Of a stretch of 64,000 nt of DNA, positions 25,908-37,200 are shown piece after piece. Source of the stretch: Poriferisodalis sp965214215 (GTDB lineage Bacteria; Actinomycetota; Acidimicrobiia; Acidimicrobiales; Poriferisodalaceae); contig NZ_CBDCBD010000002.1 in assembly GCF_965214215.1 (NCBI RefSeq), positions 310,001-374,000 of the forward strand, given 5' to 3'. A program made the translations under genes and the position numbers. The first letter of the stretch is position 1. Every line of letters starts with the position of its first letter. The notes beneath the pieces were generated by a model, which saw only the letters and a list, made by a program, of their open reading frames with translations, did not search any database and was not told the origin of the DNA.

Positions 25908-28187
25908 ATGGCAGTTCACGCGAGTACGCCGATCGAGCTGATCGAAGGGGTGTATGCCAGCCTTTCCGACGCGGTGGCGTTCGGGCGCGAACGACTGGGT
26001 CGGGCGCTCACGCTGTCGGAGAAGATCCTGGTCGCACACCTGTCGAGTCGCGACCAGGAACTCGAACGCGGCGTTTCCTACGTCGACCTGGCACCAGACC
26101 GTGTCGCCATGCAGGACGCCACGGCCCAGATGGCGTGGCTGCAGTTCATGACCGCGGGGCTCGACGAGGTGGCAGTACCCACCACGACGCACTGCGACCA
26201 TCTCATCCAGGCTCGCGTCGACGGCAAGCGGGACCTGCTCGCCGCCTCGGAGAACAACGAGGAGGTCTACGACTTTCTCGAGAGCGTGTGCGCCCGCTAC
26301 GGCGCCGGGTTCTGGAAGCCGGGCAGCGGCATCATTCACCAGGTCGTGCTCGAGCAGTACGCGTTCCCCGGCGGCATGATGATCGGCACCGACAGCCACA
26401 CACCCAATGCCGGCGGCTTGGGCATGTTGGCGGTGGGCGTGGGTGGCGCCGACGCCGTCGACGTCATGACGGGTTTCCCCTGGAACGTGCGGTGGCCGAA
26501 GGTCATCGGCGTTCATCTGACCGGCGAGCTGTCTGGCTGGAGTGCGCCCAAAGACGTGATCTTGAAGGTGGCGGAAATCCTCACCGTCTCCGGCGGCACC
26601 GGTGCGATTGTGGAGTATTTCGGCCCGGGCGCCGAATCGCTGAGCGCCACCGGCAAGGGAACCATCTGCAACATGGGCGCTGAGATCGGTGCCACCACAT
26701 CGCTGTTCGGCTACGACGCCGCGATGGCCCGCTACCTGGGAGCCACCGGTCGGGAGGCGGTAGCGGCTGCGGCCGACGCCGTCGCCGAGCACCTGCGGGC
26801 TGACGACGAGGCGATGGCCGATCCCGCCTCCCACTACGACCGGGTCATCGAGATCGACCTGTCTCAGCTGCGCCCCCACATCAATGGTCCCCACACGCCC
26901 GACCTCGCCCGCGAGGTGTCGGCTCTGGGTGCGGAGGCGGCGGCCGAGGGCTGGCCGCTAAAGATCAGCGCAGCGCTCATCGGCAGCTGCACGAACTCCA
27001 GCTACGAGGACATCACCCGCGCCGCCTCCATCGCCCGCGATGCCGCCGCCAAGGGACTGCGGACGCGGACGCAGCTGCTGGTGACTCCCGGTTCCGAGCA
27101 GGTACGTGCCACCATCGAGCGGGACGGTTTGCTCGCCGACTTCGAAGCGCTGGGAGCGGTGGTGCTCGCGAACGCCTGCGGACCCTGTATCGGCCAGTGG
27201 GACCGCTCAGGCGACGACAGCTACGTCCCCGGTCAGGCGAACGTGATCGTCACCTCCTACAACCGCAATTTCCCCAAGCGGAACGACGGCGATGCGGCGA
27301 CGCTGGCGTTCGTCACCTCGCCCGAGACCGTCATGGCGCTCGCGCTGGCCGGAACGCTCGACTTCGACCCGGTCGACGGCGTGCTGCATACCGATTCCGG
27401 GGAGCCCGTCACGCTGCCCACCCCAGTCGGCGTCGAGCTGCCGCCGGCCGGTTTCGACCCCGGCGAGAGCGGATTCGTGGCGCCGCCGGTGGATCGGGGC
27501 AACATCGAGGTGCGAGTCTCGCCGACCTCGGACCGCCTGCAGGTGCTCGAGCCGTTCGAGCCATGGGACGGCAGCGACTACGAAGACCTCCCGGTGCTGG
27601 TGAAGGCCAAGGGCAAGTTCACCACCGATCACATCTCGATGGCCGGCCCTTGGCTCCGCTACCGCGGTCACCTCGAGAACATCTCGGGGAACCTGTACCT
27701 GGGTGCGGTGAATGCGTTCGACGGCTACGACGTCGGGCACAGCAAGAACCATTTGACGGGTGAGACGCAGCCGTACCCGGAGATCGCGAAGGCATACCAC
27801 GAAGCCGGCGTCAACTGGGTGGTGATCGGCGACGAGAACATGGGCGAGGGCTCGAGCCGAGAGCACGCCGCCATGGAGCCCCGCTTCCGGGGCGGTCTCG
27901 TCGCGCTGTGCCGCAGTTTCGCCCGCATCCACGAGACCAACCTGAAAAAGCAGGGCATGCTGCCGCTCACGTTCGCGGACCCAGCCGATTACGACCGCAT
28001 CGGGATCGACGACCGGATCTCGGTGCGAGGCCTCGCAGACCTGGCGCCCGGGCGGCCCCTCAACGTGGAAGTGCGCTCTGCGTCGGGTGAGACGTACTCG
28101 TTCGAGGCCAACCACACCTTCAGCGCTGATCAGGTGGAATGGTTCAAGGCCGGCTCGGCGCTCAACATCATCAAGGCGTCGCTCTGA
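25908..28187 (+). CDS. acnA: Aconitate hydratase (mitochondrial-type aconitase)
   Basis: 759 aa from ATG 25908, with GAGGGGG at 25895-25901. Interconverts citrate and isocitrate in the TCA cycle using a [4Fe-4S] cluster. The three cluster Cys are visible in IGSCTNSSYED and NACGPCIGQWDR. GTDSHTPNAGGLG and the swivel-domain GDENMGEGSSREHAA are typical, as is KGKFTTDHISMAGPWLRYRG. Length and sequence fit the mitochondrial-type branch rather than the ~900-residue AcnA/IRP type. Citrate synthase and a class I fumarase are in the same window, but in separate transcripts. Confidence 0.95.
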   Translation: MAVHASTPIELIEGVYASLSDAVAFGRERLGRALTLSEKILVAHLSSRDQELERGVSYVDLAPDRVAMQDATAQMAWLQFMTAGLDEVAVPTTTHCDHLIQARVDGKRDLLAASENNEEVYDFLESVCARYGAGFWKPGSGIIHQVVLEQYAFPGGMMIGTDSHTPNAGGLGMLAVGVGGADAVDVMTGFPWNVRWPKVIGVHLTGELSGWSAPKDVILKVAEILTVSGGTGAIVEYFGPGAESLSATGKGTICNMGAEIGATTSLFGYDAAMARYLGATGREAVAAAADAVAEHLRADDEAMADPASHYDRVIEIDLSQLRPHINGPHTPDLAREVSALGAEAAAEGWPLKISAALIGSCTNSSYEDITRAASIARDAAAKGLRTRTQLLVTPGSEQVRATIERDGLLADFEALGAVVLANACGPCIGQWDRSGDDSYVPGQANVIVTSYNRNFPKRNDGDAATLAFVTSPETVMALALAGTLDFDPVDGVLHTDSGEPVTLPTPVGVELPPAGFDPGESGFVAPPVDRGNIEVRVSPTSDRLQVLEPFEPWDGSDYEDLPVLVKAKGKFTTDHISMAGPWLRYRGHLENISGNLYLGAVNAFDGYDVGHSKNHLTGETQPYPEIAKAYHEAGVNWVVIGDENMGEGSSREHAAMEPRFRGGLVALCRSFARIHETNLKKQGMLPLTFADPADYDRIGIDDRISVRGLADLAPGRPLNVEVRSASGETYSFEANHTFSADQVEWFKAGSALNIIKASL

Positions 28188-28208
28188 AGCTGGTCACGAC
28201 GCGAGGAA

Positions 28209-28231
28209 GCCGGCCCGGGGGGTGGGCCGGC
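28209..28231 (+). terminator. Hairpin after aconitase
   Basis: GCCGGCCC (28209-28216) pairs with GGGCCGGC (28224-28231) over a G-rich loop, 21 bp after the aconitase stop. No strong T-tract follows, so termination is likely but not certain. Confidence 0.55.
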
Positions 28232-28432
28232 CTCTTCGCTGAGGTCTTTGGGCGTGGGGGACGCTGTAGACCTGCTGCCGGTCGGAGCGGGGGCTTCCGA
28301 TCCGGCACTCGCCCGCCTGGGTGGGGGGACACCGTGCGGCGGTGCGATATGTGCAGCGGTATGGGGTAACCGCTCAGGAACAAGCTACCTCTGAGTTCAC
28401 TATCGGGCCAGCAGTTAGCGCAGATAGTTTTC

Positions 28433-28447
28433 ATCTCTTTTGGAGAT
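28433..28447. promoter_or_regulatory. ATCTC-N5-GAGAT dyad before the LysR gene
   Basis: A 15-bp LysR-type T-N11-A dyad 30 bp upstream of the regulator start, a usual place for autoregulation. The wider 28232-28476 stretch holds no gene. Confidence 0.5.
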
Positions 28448-28476
28448 ATACAAGAGCGGAGCGCTAGCGTGACCGC

Positions 28477-29394
28477 ATGGACCTGAAATACCTCGACGCG
28501 CTGGCTGCCGTGGCTGCGCACGGTCGCTTCTCCGCAGCGGCGCGCGCGCTGCACACGGTGCAGTCCAACGTGTCCAGTCATATAGCGAAGCTCGAGGATG
28601 AGCTGGGCGCCGTGCTCGTGGATCGCGCGGTGGGGTCGCTGACTCCTGAGGGCGAAGTCGTGCTGGCTCGCACCAAGCGCATCAACGGCGAGATCGCGGC
28701 CATGCGGGCCGATGTCGCATCGATGACCTCCCATGTGACCGGAAACGTGCATATCGGCATCATCGGCACCCCGGGACGTTGGCTGCTGCCGCCTTTCCTG
28801 GACGAACTGCACAGGCAGCATCCCGATGTCGACGCCACGGTCGTCGACTCCACCACGTTGGCGCTGACCCGTCTGCTCGAAGGCGGCGAGCTCGACCTCG
28901 CAGTGGTGAACGCCCCGCTCGACCACGAAGAGTTGGTGGCCACGCCCTTGTTCACCGAAGAATTCGTCGTCATCGCCCCCACCGGGCATGCGCTCGCAGC
29001 ACTGGGCGACCGTGAAGTGAGCTTCGCCGAACTCGAGCAGCACAAGCTGCTGCTCGGGCCTCCCGGCTCGGTCATGCGCATGCTCATCGACTCCGCTGCA
29101 GCACGGCATGGCGTGACACTGCGGACGATGGCCCAGCTCGACGGCATCCGGCTCACTGCCACCCTCGCCTTCCAGGGCTACGGCCCGGCGATCGTGCCGA
29201 TCACCTCGATCCCGGTGTGGACCGATCGGGGCGACTGGAGCGTGCTTCAGGTCGCGGGCCTGCCGCCCCGCCAAGTCGCGCTGGCCATCCGCCGCCGCGG
29301 CATGCTCTCTGCCCCCGCAGCGGCGGCCCGCGACGTGCTCCGCACAGTGATGCGGAGCGTGTCCCGCCGCATCCCCGGCATCACCGCCGCATAA
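28477..29394 (+). CDS. LysR-family transcriptional regulator
   Basis: 305 aa. The N-terminal winged HTH is LKYLDALAAVAAHGRFSAAA followed by RALHTVQSNVSSHIAKLEDE (residues 1-60). The effector-binding periplasmic-fold domain follows with LTRLLEGGELDLAVVNAPL. Such regulators respond to a small metabolite and often control an adjacent gene. The next gene downstream, past repeat copy B, is an acyl-CoA carboxyltransferase, and aconitase is upstream, so either could be a target. A 15-bp dyad lies at 28433-28447. Confidence 0.92.
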   Translation: MDLKYLDALAAVAAHGRFSAAARALHTVQSNVSSHIAKLEDELGAVLVDRAVGSLTPEGEVVLARTKRINGEIAAMRADVASMTSHVTGNVHIGIIGTPGRWLLPPFLDELHRQHPDVDATVVDSTTLALTRLLEGGELDLAVVNAPLDHEELVATPLFTEEFVVIAPTGHALAALGDREVSFAELEQHKLLLGPPGSVMRMLIDSAAARHGVTLRTMAQLDGIRLTATLAFQGYGPAIVPITSIPVWTDRGDWSVLQVAGLPPRQVALAIRRRGMLSAPAAAARDVLRTVMRSVSRRIPGITAA

Positions 29395-29402
29395 GCACAG
29401 GT

Positions 29403-29496
29403 GTGCCCGCGGCGTAGGCGGCGGGACCCTCTGCTCCCGCGATCCAGCAGGTCGCAACGTCGCAGAGTCTCGCGCTGCCTACGCCGCTGTGGCATC
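29403..29496 (-). repeat. Palindromic intergenic repeat, copy B
   Basis: Reverse-oriented copy. Its complement contains GACTCTGCGACGTTGCGACC followed by TGCTGGATCGCGGGAGCAGAG, identical to copy A over the centre. Outer arms GGCGTAGGCGGCGGG and GCTGCCTACGCC pair imperfectly. Between the LysR gene and the carboxyltransferase gene. Confidence 0.8.
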
Positions 29497-29528
29497 TCTG
29501 ACTCTCCCCTATTGCGCCTATCAAGGCA

Positions 29529-29534
29529 TAGCCT
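29529..29534 (+). promoter_or_regulatory. -10-like box TAGCCT before the carboxyltransferase
   Basis: Ends 7 nt before GTG 29542; no Shine-Dalgarno is present, so initiation is probably leaderless. Confidence 0.5.
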
Positions 29535-29541
29535 CGCAGCA

Positions 29542-30879
29542 GTGGACCTGCAGCTGCGCGCCGGGGCAAGCGGCCATGTCACGGCCGGCATCACCACCCT
29601 CGGCGGCCGGACGGCCATGCTCATTTCCGCCGACAGTCCCCATCGGCGGGGTGCCCTGTCGCCAGCCGACAGCGAGACCATCGTCGCGGGCCTGCAGACT
29701 GCCCTCGCGAAGCGTCTGCCGGTGCTCCTCATGCTGTCCTCCAGCGGGGCCGATGCGCACTACGGCGTCGCGGCGCTGCATGGCTGGGGGGAAGCCGCGC
29801 GGGTGCTCGTGCGGTGCTCTGGAGTGGTCCCGATCCTGGCCGGCGTGACGGGACAGGCCATCTCAGGCATCGCACTGCTGATCGGGCTGTCCGACATTGT
29901 GGTGATGTCCGACGACGCCTACGCATTCGTGAGCGGCCCGGTCCCGGTGCGCGAGATGACCGGGGTGGCCATCGGACCCGATGAGCTGGGCGGTGCCCCG
30001 ATTCATGCCAACGCCTCAGGAACGGCGTCGGCGGTCACCTCCGCCGACTGCGTGGCAGAGGTGCTCACCGAGATTCTGAGCTACCTGCCATCGCACTGCG
30101 ATGAGCTGCCGCCCATCTTCGAGACCGGCGATCCGCGTGATCGCCAGACTCCCGGCGCCGGCGACGTGCTGCCGTCGGTGCCGACCGGCGCTTATGACGT
30201 ACGCGACATCATCACCGAATTGGTCGACGAAGGCGCCCTCACCGAACTGCGAGCGCAGTGGGCGCCGAACCTCGTCACGGGGTTCGCCTCGCTGGGCGGG
30301 TACTGCGTGGGCGTGGTCGCGAATCAGCCCATGAGCATCGCAGGCACGCTCGACATCGCCGCCAGCCAGAAGGGCGCCCGCTTCGTCAACTTCTGCGATG
30401 CCTTCGGCCTGCCGCTCATCACGTTGGTGGACACGCCCGGCTTCTATCCCGGCAAAGACCTCGAATGGCGCGGGATGATCCGCCACGGCGCGCAGCTCGC
30501 GTTCGCCTATGCACGCGCCACCGTGCCGCGTGTCGCCGTCGTGCTGCGCAAGTCCTACGGCGGTGCCTACATCGTCATGGACTCCAAGACCATGGGCAAC
30601 GACGTGTACCTGGCATGGCCCAGCGCCGAGCTGGCCGTCATGGGTGCATCGCAGGCAGCCCAGATCCTGCGCCGCGGCGCCGATGAGAGCGAGCTCGCCG
30701 ACTATGTCTCCACCTACGAGGACACGTACTTGAATCCCTACGTCGCGGCTGAGCGGGGCTACGTGGACAGCGTCATCGATCCCACCGACACGCGCCGCGA
30801 ACTCATCGACACGCTCGACATGCTCGCCACCAAGCGCGAACGGCTGCGACACCGTCGCCACGACAACGCTCCCCTGTAA
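29542..30879 (+). CDS. Acyl-CoA carboxylase carboxyltransferase subunit (AccD/PccB-like)
   Basis: 445 aa from GTG 29542; the longer frame upstream is repeat DNA. Two crotonase-like halves are visible: LLMLSSSGADAHYGVAALHG, then GVTGQAISGIALLIGLSDIVVM, and later NFCDAFGLPLITLVDTPGFYPG followed by VVLRKSYGGAYIVMDSK, the acyl-CoA binding and oxyanion region. Family members transfer CO2 from biotin to acetyl- or propionyl-CoA. It is shorter than typical PccB (~520 aa) and no biotin carboxylase or biotin carrier gene is nearby, so the partner subunit must be elsewhere. Confidence 0.87.
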   Translation: MDLQLRAGASGHVTAGITTLGGRTAMLISADSPHRRGALSPADSETIVAGLQTALAKRLPVLLMLSSSGADAHYGVAALHGWGEAARVLVRCSGVVPILAGVTGQAISGIALLIGLSDIVVMSDDAYAFVSGPVPVREMTGVAIGPDELGGAPIHANASGTASAVTSADCVAEVLTEILSYLPSHCDELPPIFETGDPRDRQTPGAGDVLPSVPTGAYDVRDIITELVDEGALTELRAQWAPNLVTGFASLGGYCVGVVANQPMSIAGTLDIAASQKGARFVNFCDAFGLPLITLVDTPGFYPGKDLEWRGMIRHGAQLAFAYARATVPRVAVVLRKSYGGAYIVMDSKTMGNDVYLAWPSAELAVMGASQAAQILRRGADESELADYVSTYEDTYLNPYVAAERGYVDSVIDPTDTRRELIDTLDMLATKRERLRHRRHDNAPL

Positions 30880-30886
30880 TCGCCAA

Positions 30887-30981
30887 ATTCCGATAGCTGC
30901 GGAGGCGGCAGGAGGCTCTGCGACGTTGCGGCCTGCTGGATCGCTGGAGCAGAGGGTTCTGCCGCCTGCACAGCGGGCGCA
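30887..30981 (+). repeat. Palindromic intergenic repeat, copy C
   Basis: Forward copy: AGCTGCGGAGGCGGCAGG, centre GCTCTGCGACGTTGCGGCC then TGCTGGATCGCTGGAGCAGAG, closing arm TCTGCCGCC. Between the carboxyltransferase and citrate synthase genes. Confidence 0.82.
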
Positions 30982-31028
30982 TTTGTCCCCACTGGGTTGC
31001 CGGACTCGCGCGACAGCGTTCGATTGGG

Positions 31029-31034
31029 TACATT
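31029..31034 (+). promoter_or_regulatory. -10-like box TACATT before citrate synthase
   Basis: Lies 24 nt before ATG 31059, which also has AGGGGG at 31049-31054, so this gene has a normal leader. Confidence 0.45.
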
Positions 31035-31058
31035 CTGCGGCGCGAACGAGGGGGACTG

Positions 31059-32330
<1,272 letters not shown>

Positions 32331-32379
32331 CTGTTCAGTCGCCGCTCAGCGCGGCGGGTGCCGCGCCGGCAGATCGGCG

Positions 32380-33363
32380 CTAGCTGACGTCGAGCAGGAT
32401 CTTTCCGACGTTTGCGTTAGTGGCCATGTATTCGTGCGCCGCGGCGATGTCATCAAGGGCGAATCGCGAGTCGATGACCGGCCGCAATGAGCCGTCGTCG
32501 AAGCGCGGCAGCAGCTCGGCGCAGAACCGCTGATTGGCGTCGATCTTCTGCTCGATGGGTCGCGAGCGAAGAACAGTGCCGATGAGCGCCGCTCGTTTCG
32601 GCAGGAGGGCGCCGAGGGGGAACGTGGCCGTGGGCGCTCCCATGACGCCGACCTGGATGATGCGTCCCTGCACACGGACAGACGCGATGTTGCGGGCCAG
32701 GTAGTCGCCGCCGATCACATCGAGCACTACGTCGACGCCCTGACGCATGGTCCATTCCCTGATCGCTTCGGCAAAATCAGTCTGGGTGTAGTCGACGACG
32801 AGATCGGCACCGAGATCGGTGCACGCAGCCACCTTGGAGGTCGAGCAGGTGACTGCGATGCGGGCGCCGAGCGCCTTGGCGATCTGGATCGCTGCGGTGC
32901 CCACACCTGAGGCTCCGGCGTGGCAGAGCGCTGTGCCGCCCGATGTCAGCCCGCCCTGGGTGACGAGCGCATCGTGAGCGGTCATGAAGACTTCCGGAAT
33001 GGCTGCTGCGTCTCGCAAGCCCACGCCCGATGGGATGCGTTGGAGCATGCGTTCATGGGTGACGACACGCTCGGCCTTGGCGCCGCTGGACACGATTCCC
33101 ATGACCTCGTCGCCCACAGACCAGCCGATGACTCGTTCGCCCAATGCCGCGATCGTGCCGGCGAACTCCATGCCCGGGATCTCGAATTCCGGCTTCGGAC
33201 CGGGCGCTGGGTATGAGCCCATCCGCTGGAGCAGGTCGGCCCGATTCATGGCCGAGCAGGCCACTTCTACGAGCACCTCCTCCGGTCCCGGCACCGGGTC
33301 GGGAACGTCCCGCACCTCGAGCACCTCGACGCCGCCGTATTCAGGGATCACCACTGCACGCAT
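32380..33363 (-). CDS. NAD(P)H:quinone oxidoreductase-like MDR protein (PIG3/QOR type)
   Basis: 327 aa, zinc-independent medium-chain dehydrogenase/reductase. The N-terminal GroES-like domain has MRAVVIPEYGGVEVLEVRDV and ACSAMNRADLLQRMGSYP; the Rossmann part has HAGASGVGTAAIQIAKALGA. NRADLLQRxGxYPxP is characteristic of the PIG3/TP53I3 group, which reduces quinones with NADPH. It is divergently transcribed from the phosphatase gene, 41 bp away. Confidence 0.88.
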   Translation of the reverse strand: MRAVVIPEYGGVEVLEVRDVPDPVPGPEEVLVEVACSAMNRADLLQRMGSYPAPGPKPEFEIPGMEFAGTIAALGERVIGWSVGDEVMGIVSSGAKAERVVTHERMLQRIPSGVGLRDAAAIPEVFMTAHDALVTQGGLTSGGTALCHAGASGVGTAAIQIAKALGARIAVTCSTSKVAACTDLGADLVVDYTQTDFAEAIREWTMRQGVDVVLDVIGGDYLARNIASVRVQGRIIQVGVMGAPTATFPLGALLPKRAALIGTVLRSRPIEQKIDANQRFCAELLPRFDDGSLRPVIDSRFALDDIAAAHEYMATNANVGKILLDVS

Positions 33364-33390
33364 GGGCGGCGACCGTAGCCCCCCGATGGT

Positions 33391-33396
33391 TAGCCT
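33391..33396 (+). promoter_or_regulatory. -10-like box TAGCCT before the tyrosine phosphatase
   Basis: Ends 8 nt before GTG 33405. Confidence 0.45.
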
Positions 33397-33404
33397 GCGA
33401 GCCC

Positions 33405-34196
33405 GTGCGTCGAGATGCCGTGGTCACCCTCGAAGGCGCTCGTAATTGCCGAGACCTCGGCGGCTACCCCTCAGCGGGAGGACGTCACGTTCGGACGGGG
33501 GCGCTGTTCCGCTCGGGCCGTTTGAGTGCGTTGACGCCCGACGATCTCGACGAACTCGAAAGCCGCGGCATTCGCACCGTGGTGGACTTCCGGGCCGGGC
33601 CCGAAATCGAACGGGACCGCTCGCGGCTGTGGCCCGGGGTGACCTCGCACATCTCGCTGCCGGTGGGCGACACGGTCGACGGCGACATCAGCATGGTGGA
33701 CCAGATATTCGAGGGTCGACTGCGCTCGGTGAGCGAAGACGACATGGCCGAGCTCTACCTGAAGATGATCGGCACCTACGGCGAGCGGTTCGCTGAGTTC
33801 GTGGCCATCGCTGCCGACTTCGACCATCTGCCGATGCTGTTCCACTGCACCGCCGGCAAGGACCGCAGCGGCATCGCGTCAGCGCTGCTGCTCGAAGCAC
33901 TCGGCGTCGACCGCGAGACCGTGCTGGATGACTACTGCCTGTCCAACGAACTCCGGTCGCATCAACGCATCAAAGAGCTGACGCCGGAATTCGCAAAGAT
34001 CGGCATTGCCATCGATGATGTGCGGGCCATCCTCAGTGCGCCGCGCGGCGTGATGTCGGCGGTGCTGACAGAACTCGACAATCGCTTCGGCCATCTGTCG
34101 AATGGCAGCAGGGCAACCGGTGTCGAGGGATACCTCCTCGGCCAGGGTCTCGACCCCGCAGCGCTCGAAATGCTGCGGGCGAACCTGCTGATCTAA
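33405..34196 (+). CDS. Tyrosine-protein phosphatase-like protein
   Basis: 263 aa from GTG 33405. It begins NCRDLGGYPS, the start of the bacterial Y_phosphatase3 family, and has the active-site loop FHCTAGKDRSG (HCx5R) with the nucleophilic Cys near residue 148. DFRAGPEIERDRSR fits the substrate pocket of this family. Members remove phosphate from phosphotyrosine or phosphoinositides; the target is unknown. It converges on the large LRR/solute-binding gene. Confidence 0.88.
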   Translation: MRRDAVVTLEGARNCRDLGGYPSAGGRHVRTGALFRSGRLSALTPDDLDELESRGIRTVVDFRAGPEIERDRSRLWPGVTSHISLPVGDTVDGDISMVDQIFEGRLRSVSEDDMAELYLKMIGTYGERFAEFVAIAADFDHLPMLFHCTAGKDRSGIASALLLEALGVDRETVLDDYCLSNELRSHQRIKELTPEFAKIGIAIDDVRAILSAPRGVMSAVLTELDNRFGHLSNGSRATGVEGYLLGQGLDPAALEMLRANLLI

Positions 34197-34221
34197 GAGG
34201 CTGAGCCGATAGACGAAGCCG

Positions 34222-37200
34222 TTACAGGTCAGTTCGGTACAGGTAGCGGATGTCCCAGTAGCCATGCAGCGTGGGCGTGATGTTGCCGAACACGTTGCGC
34301 ACGGCGCCCAGCCGCTCGCCGAGGGTCGTGTAGATCACCGGCACATTTTCCGCAGCGATCGCCTGGGCCTCGCGGTAGAGCTGAACTCGCTTGCCGTGAT
34401 CGAACTCCTGGCTGGCCTCGATGTAGAGCCTGTCGATTTCGGCTTCCCACGCAGTCGCGGGTTCGTCCTGGAACGGGTGCCACAGATGCAGCGACTCGGA
34501 GCTGTGCCACAGCGAGATTCCGCTGTAGGGATCAGGCCCCCCTGTGAAGCCGATGAACATCGCCTCCCAGTCGTAGGTGGTCGTGAGCTGCGAGACCAAG
34601 TCTCCGAAATCGATCGTCTCATAGGTGACGTCGAGACCCACCGCGGTCAACCCGTCGTGAATAATCGCGGTAATGGCCTCTCGCACGGCGTTGCTGTCAT
34701 TGGTCACCAGCGTGAACGAGATCGGGTTGCCTAGTTCGTCCTCGCGGATGCCGTCATCGTCGGTGTCGACCCAGCCCAAGCCGTCGAGGATCTCGTTCGC
34801 CTTGTCGATGTCGTACGGGTAGCGACGCACGTCAGGATTGTGGAAGTCGCCAGCGGCCGGGCTCACCGACGACCACTGCGGGTAGCCCAGGCCGTGCTGG
34901 ACACCGTCGATTATGGCCGCCTTGTCCAACGTATGGGCCACGGCCTGACGGAAGCTGACGTTGCCGAACCAATGCAGTTTGGTCGGGTCCACGAACGGCT
35001 CGCCTTCAGCGTCAGCTCCCGGATTCTGGTTGAAGGTCAAGAAACTCGTGCCGAAGCCAGGGCCGCGCCTGTGCAACGCGAAGTCTTCCTCTGTCTGCAG
35101 CGGCTCGAGCAGCGCATATTCTTCGCCGAGCACTCCGTGGAAGTCTGTGGTGCCGTCGCGGAACAGCGGCAGCTCGAACGCGAAATCGGGCACCACGATG
35201 CGCACTACCTGGTCCAAATACGGGAGTTGCTGACCTTTGGCGTCGGTCTGCCAGTAATCCGGATTGCGCTCGAAAACAATCCGCTCGCCAGGGCTGTATT
35301 CGCCGATGGTGAACGGGCCGGTTCCGATGATCTCCGATGGGGCGGTGTCGATACCCCAGAACTCGGTGAAGGTGCCTGCGGTGATGGGCTCTTCCAGAAG
35401 GTGCTTGGGGTAGATGGACGTGCCCATCGAACGGAGGAATGGCGCGAACGGCCGCGGCAGCACGAATTCGACCGTGTGGTCGTCGAGCGCTGCGACTGTC
35501 ATCTTCGACGTTTCCCAATCGCCGTCGTCATTGAGGTGCCGGAACTCGAACGAGGCGCGGCCGCGCGCGTTGAAGTCGTCGTTGTAGATGACCCGGTTGA
35601 AGGTGAACTCCACGTCGTGTGCCGTAAAGGGCGTTCCGTCGTGCCAAGTCACATCGTCTCGGAGGCGGAACACCCAACGCAGGCCGTCATCAGAGCTCTC
35701 CCACGACTCGGCGAGCAGGGGCTCTACTTCGTCGTTCAGCCACGAGGTCTCGGTGAGGCCCTCGAACAGGTAGCCCAGCACGTTCGACGTGCCTGCGTCA
35801 TCGGCCAGCGCCAGGTTCAGGGTGAGCGGCTCGGAGATCGTCGATGTGGTGAGCGCGCCGCCGTGGGTGCCGATCTCGTAGGCGAAGTCTTCGGCATTGC
35901 GGCGCAGTTCGTCCACAATCTCGCTCGACGCCTCGGACTCGTCGGCTGCGCAGCCGGCCAGTTGCGACAGATCGTCGGCTAGGAACTCGATCTGACGCCA
36001 TTCGGCGGGCATACAGCCGGTCAACTCGTTGGTGCCGCCAACCATGATCTGCTCAAGCTCGGTAAGCGAACCGAGTTCGGCGGGGATCGCTCCGGTCAGC
36101 TGGTTGTCTTGGAGCCAGAGTCGCCGCAGGCTGCTGAGCGCGCCGAATTCGGCCGGGATGGCACCGGTCAGCTGGTTGCCGTCGAGGTAGAGGCGCCGCA
36201 GCTTGGTGAGGTTGCCCAGCTCGGCAGGGATCTCGCCGGACAGCTGGTTGCCTCGCAGCCACGCCTCGGTCAGCTCGACGAGGTTGCCCAGCTCGGCGGG
36301 AATAGGGCCGGTGAACTCGTTGTCGTCGAGGTCGAGCCGTGTGAGGTTGACCAGGTTGCCCAGCTCGGCGGGAATGGGGCCGGTGAACTCGTTGTGCCAC
36401 AGGTTGAGCCGCACAAGCGAGCTGAGATTGCCGAGCTCGACCGGGAGCTCGCCGCTCAACCGGTTGTAGCGGATGAAGAGGATCCGCAGGTTCGCCAGAT
36501 TGCCGAATTCGGCGGGGAGCGGGCCTTCGAGCTGATTGACGCTGAGCGATATGCGCTCGAGACTGGCCATGTCGCCGAGGGCGGGCGGGATGTGGCCGGT
36601 CAGAGCGTTCCTGGAAAGGTCGAGGTTGATCAGCCGGTCCAAGTCGCCCAGCCAAGCGGGGATCACACCCGACAGCTGGTTGTCGTGCAGGACCAGTTGC
36701 TCGAGCTTCGTCAGCCGAGCCAGGCTGGTCGGCAGCGTCCCGGTGAGCGAGTTTCCGCTGAGATCCAGGTGCTCGAGCGCGCTGAGCTTGCCGAGTTGCG
36801 AGGGAATGAGACCGCTCAGCCGATTGCCTGCCAATCGAAGTTCGCGCAGGTTGGCGAGGCGTGTGATCGTGACCGGTATCGGGCCGGAAAGGCGATTGTT
36901 GCTCACATCGAGCTCGGTGAGCTTTGTGAGGTTCGCGACGGCCGTCTTTAACGGGCCCGACAGCTCGTTGTCGTCGAGCCGGAGCTGGCGAAGCTCGGTG
37001 AGACTCCATAGGGCATAGGGGATCTGCCCGTAGAGCGAGTTGTCGCTGAGGTCGAGGTGTTTCAGCGCCGTGAGCCCGCCGAGGCCGCTGGGGATCCGGC
37101 CGGTGAGCAGGTTGCGTTCAAGTCGCAGTTCCGCCAGGCGCTTGGCGTTCGCTATGGCAGCGGGGATGGCACCGGTGAGCTGGTTGTCAGCCAAATGCAG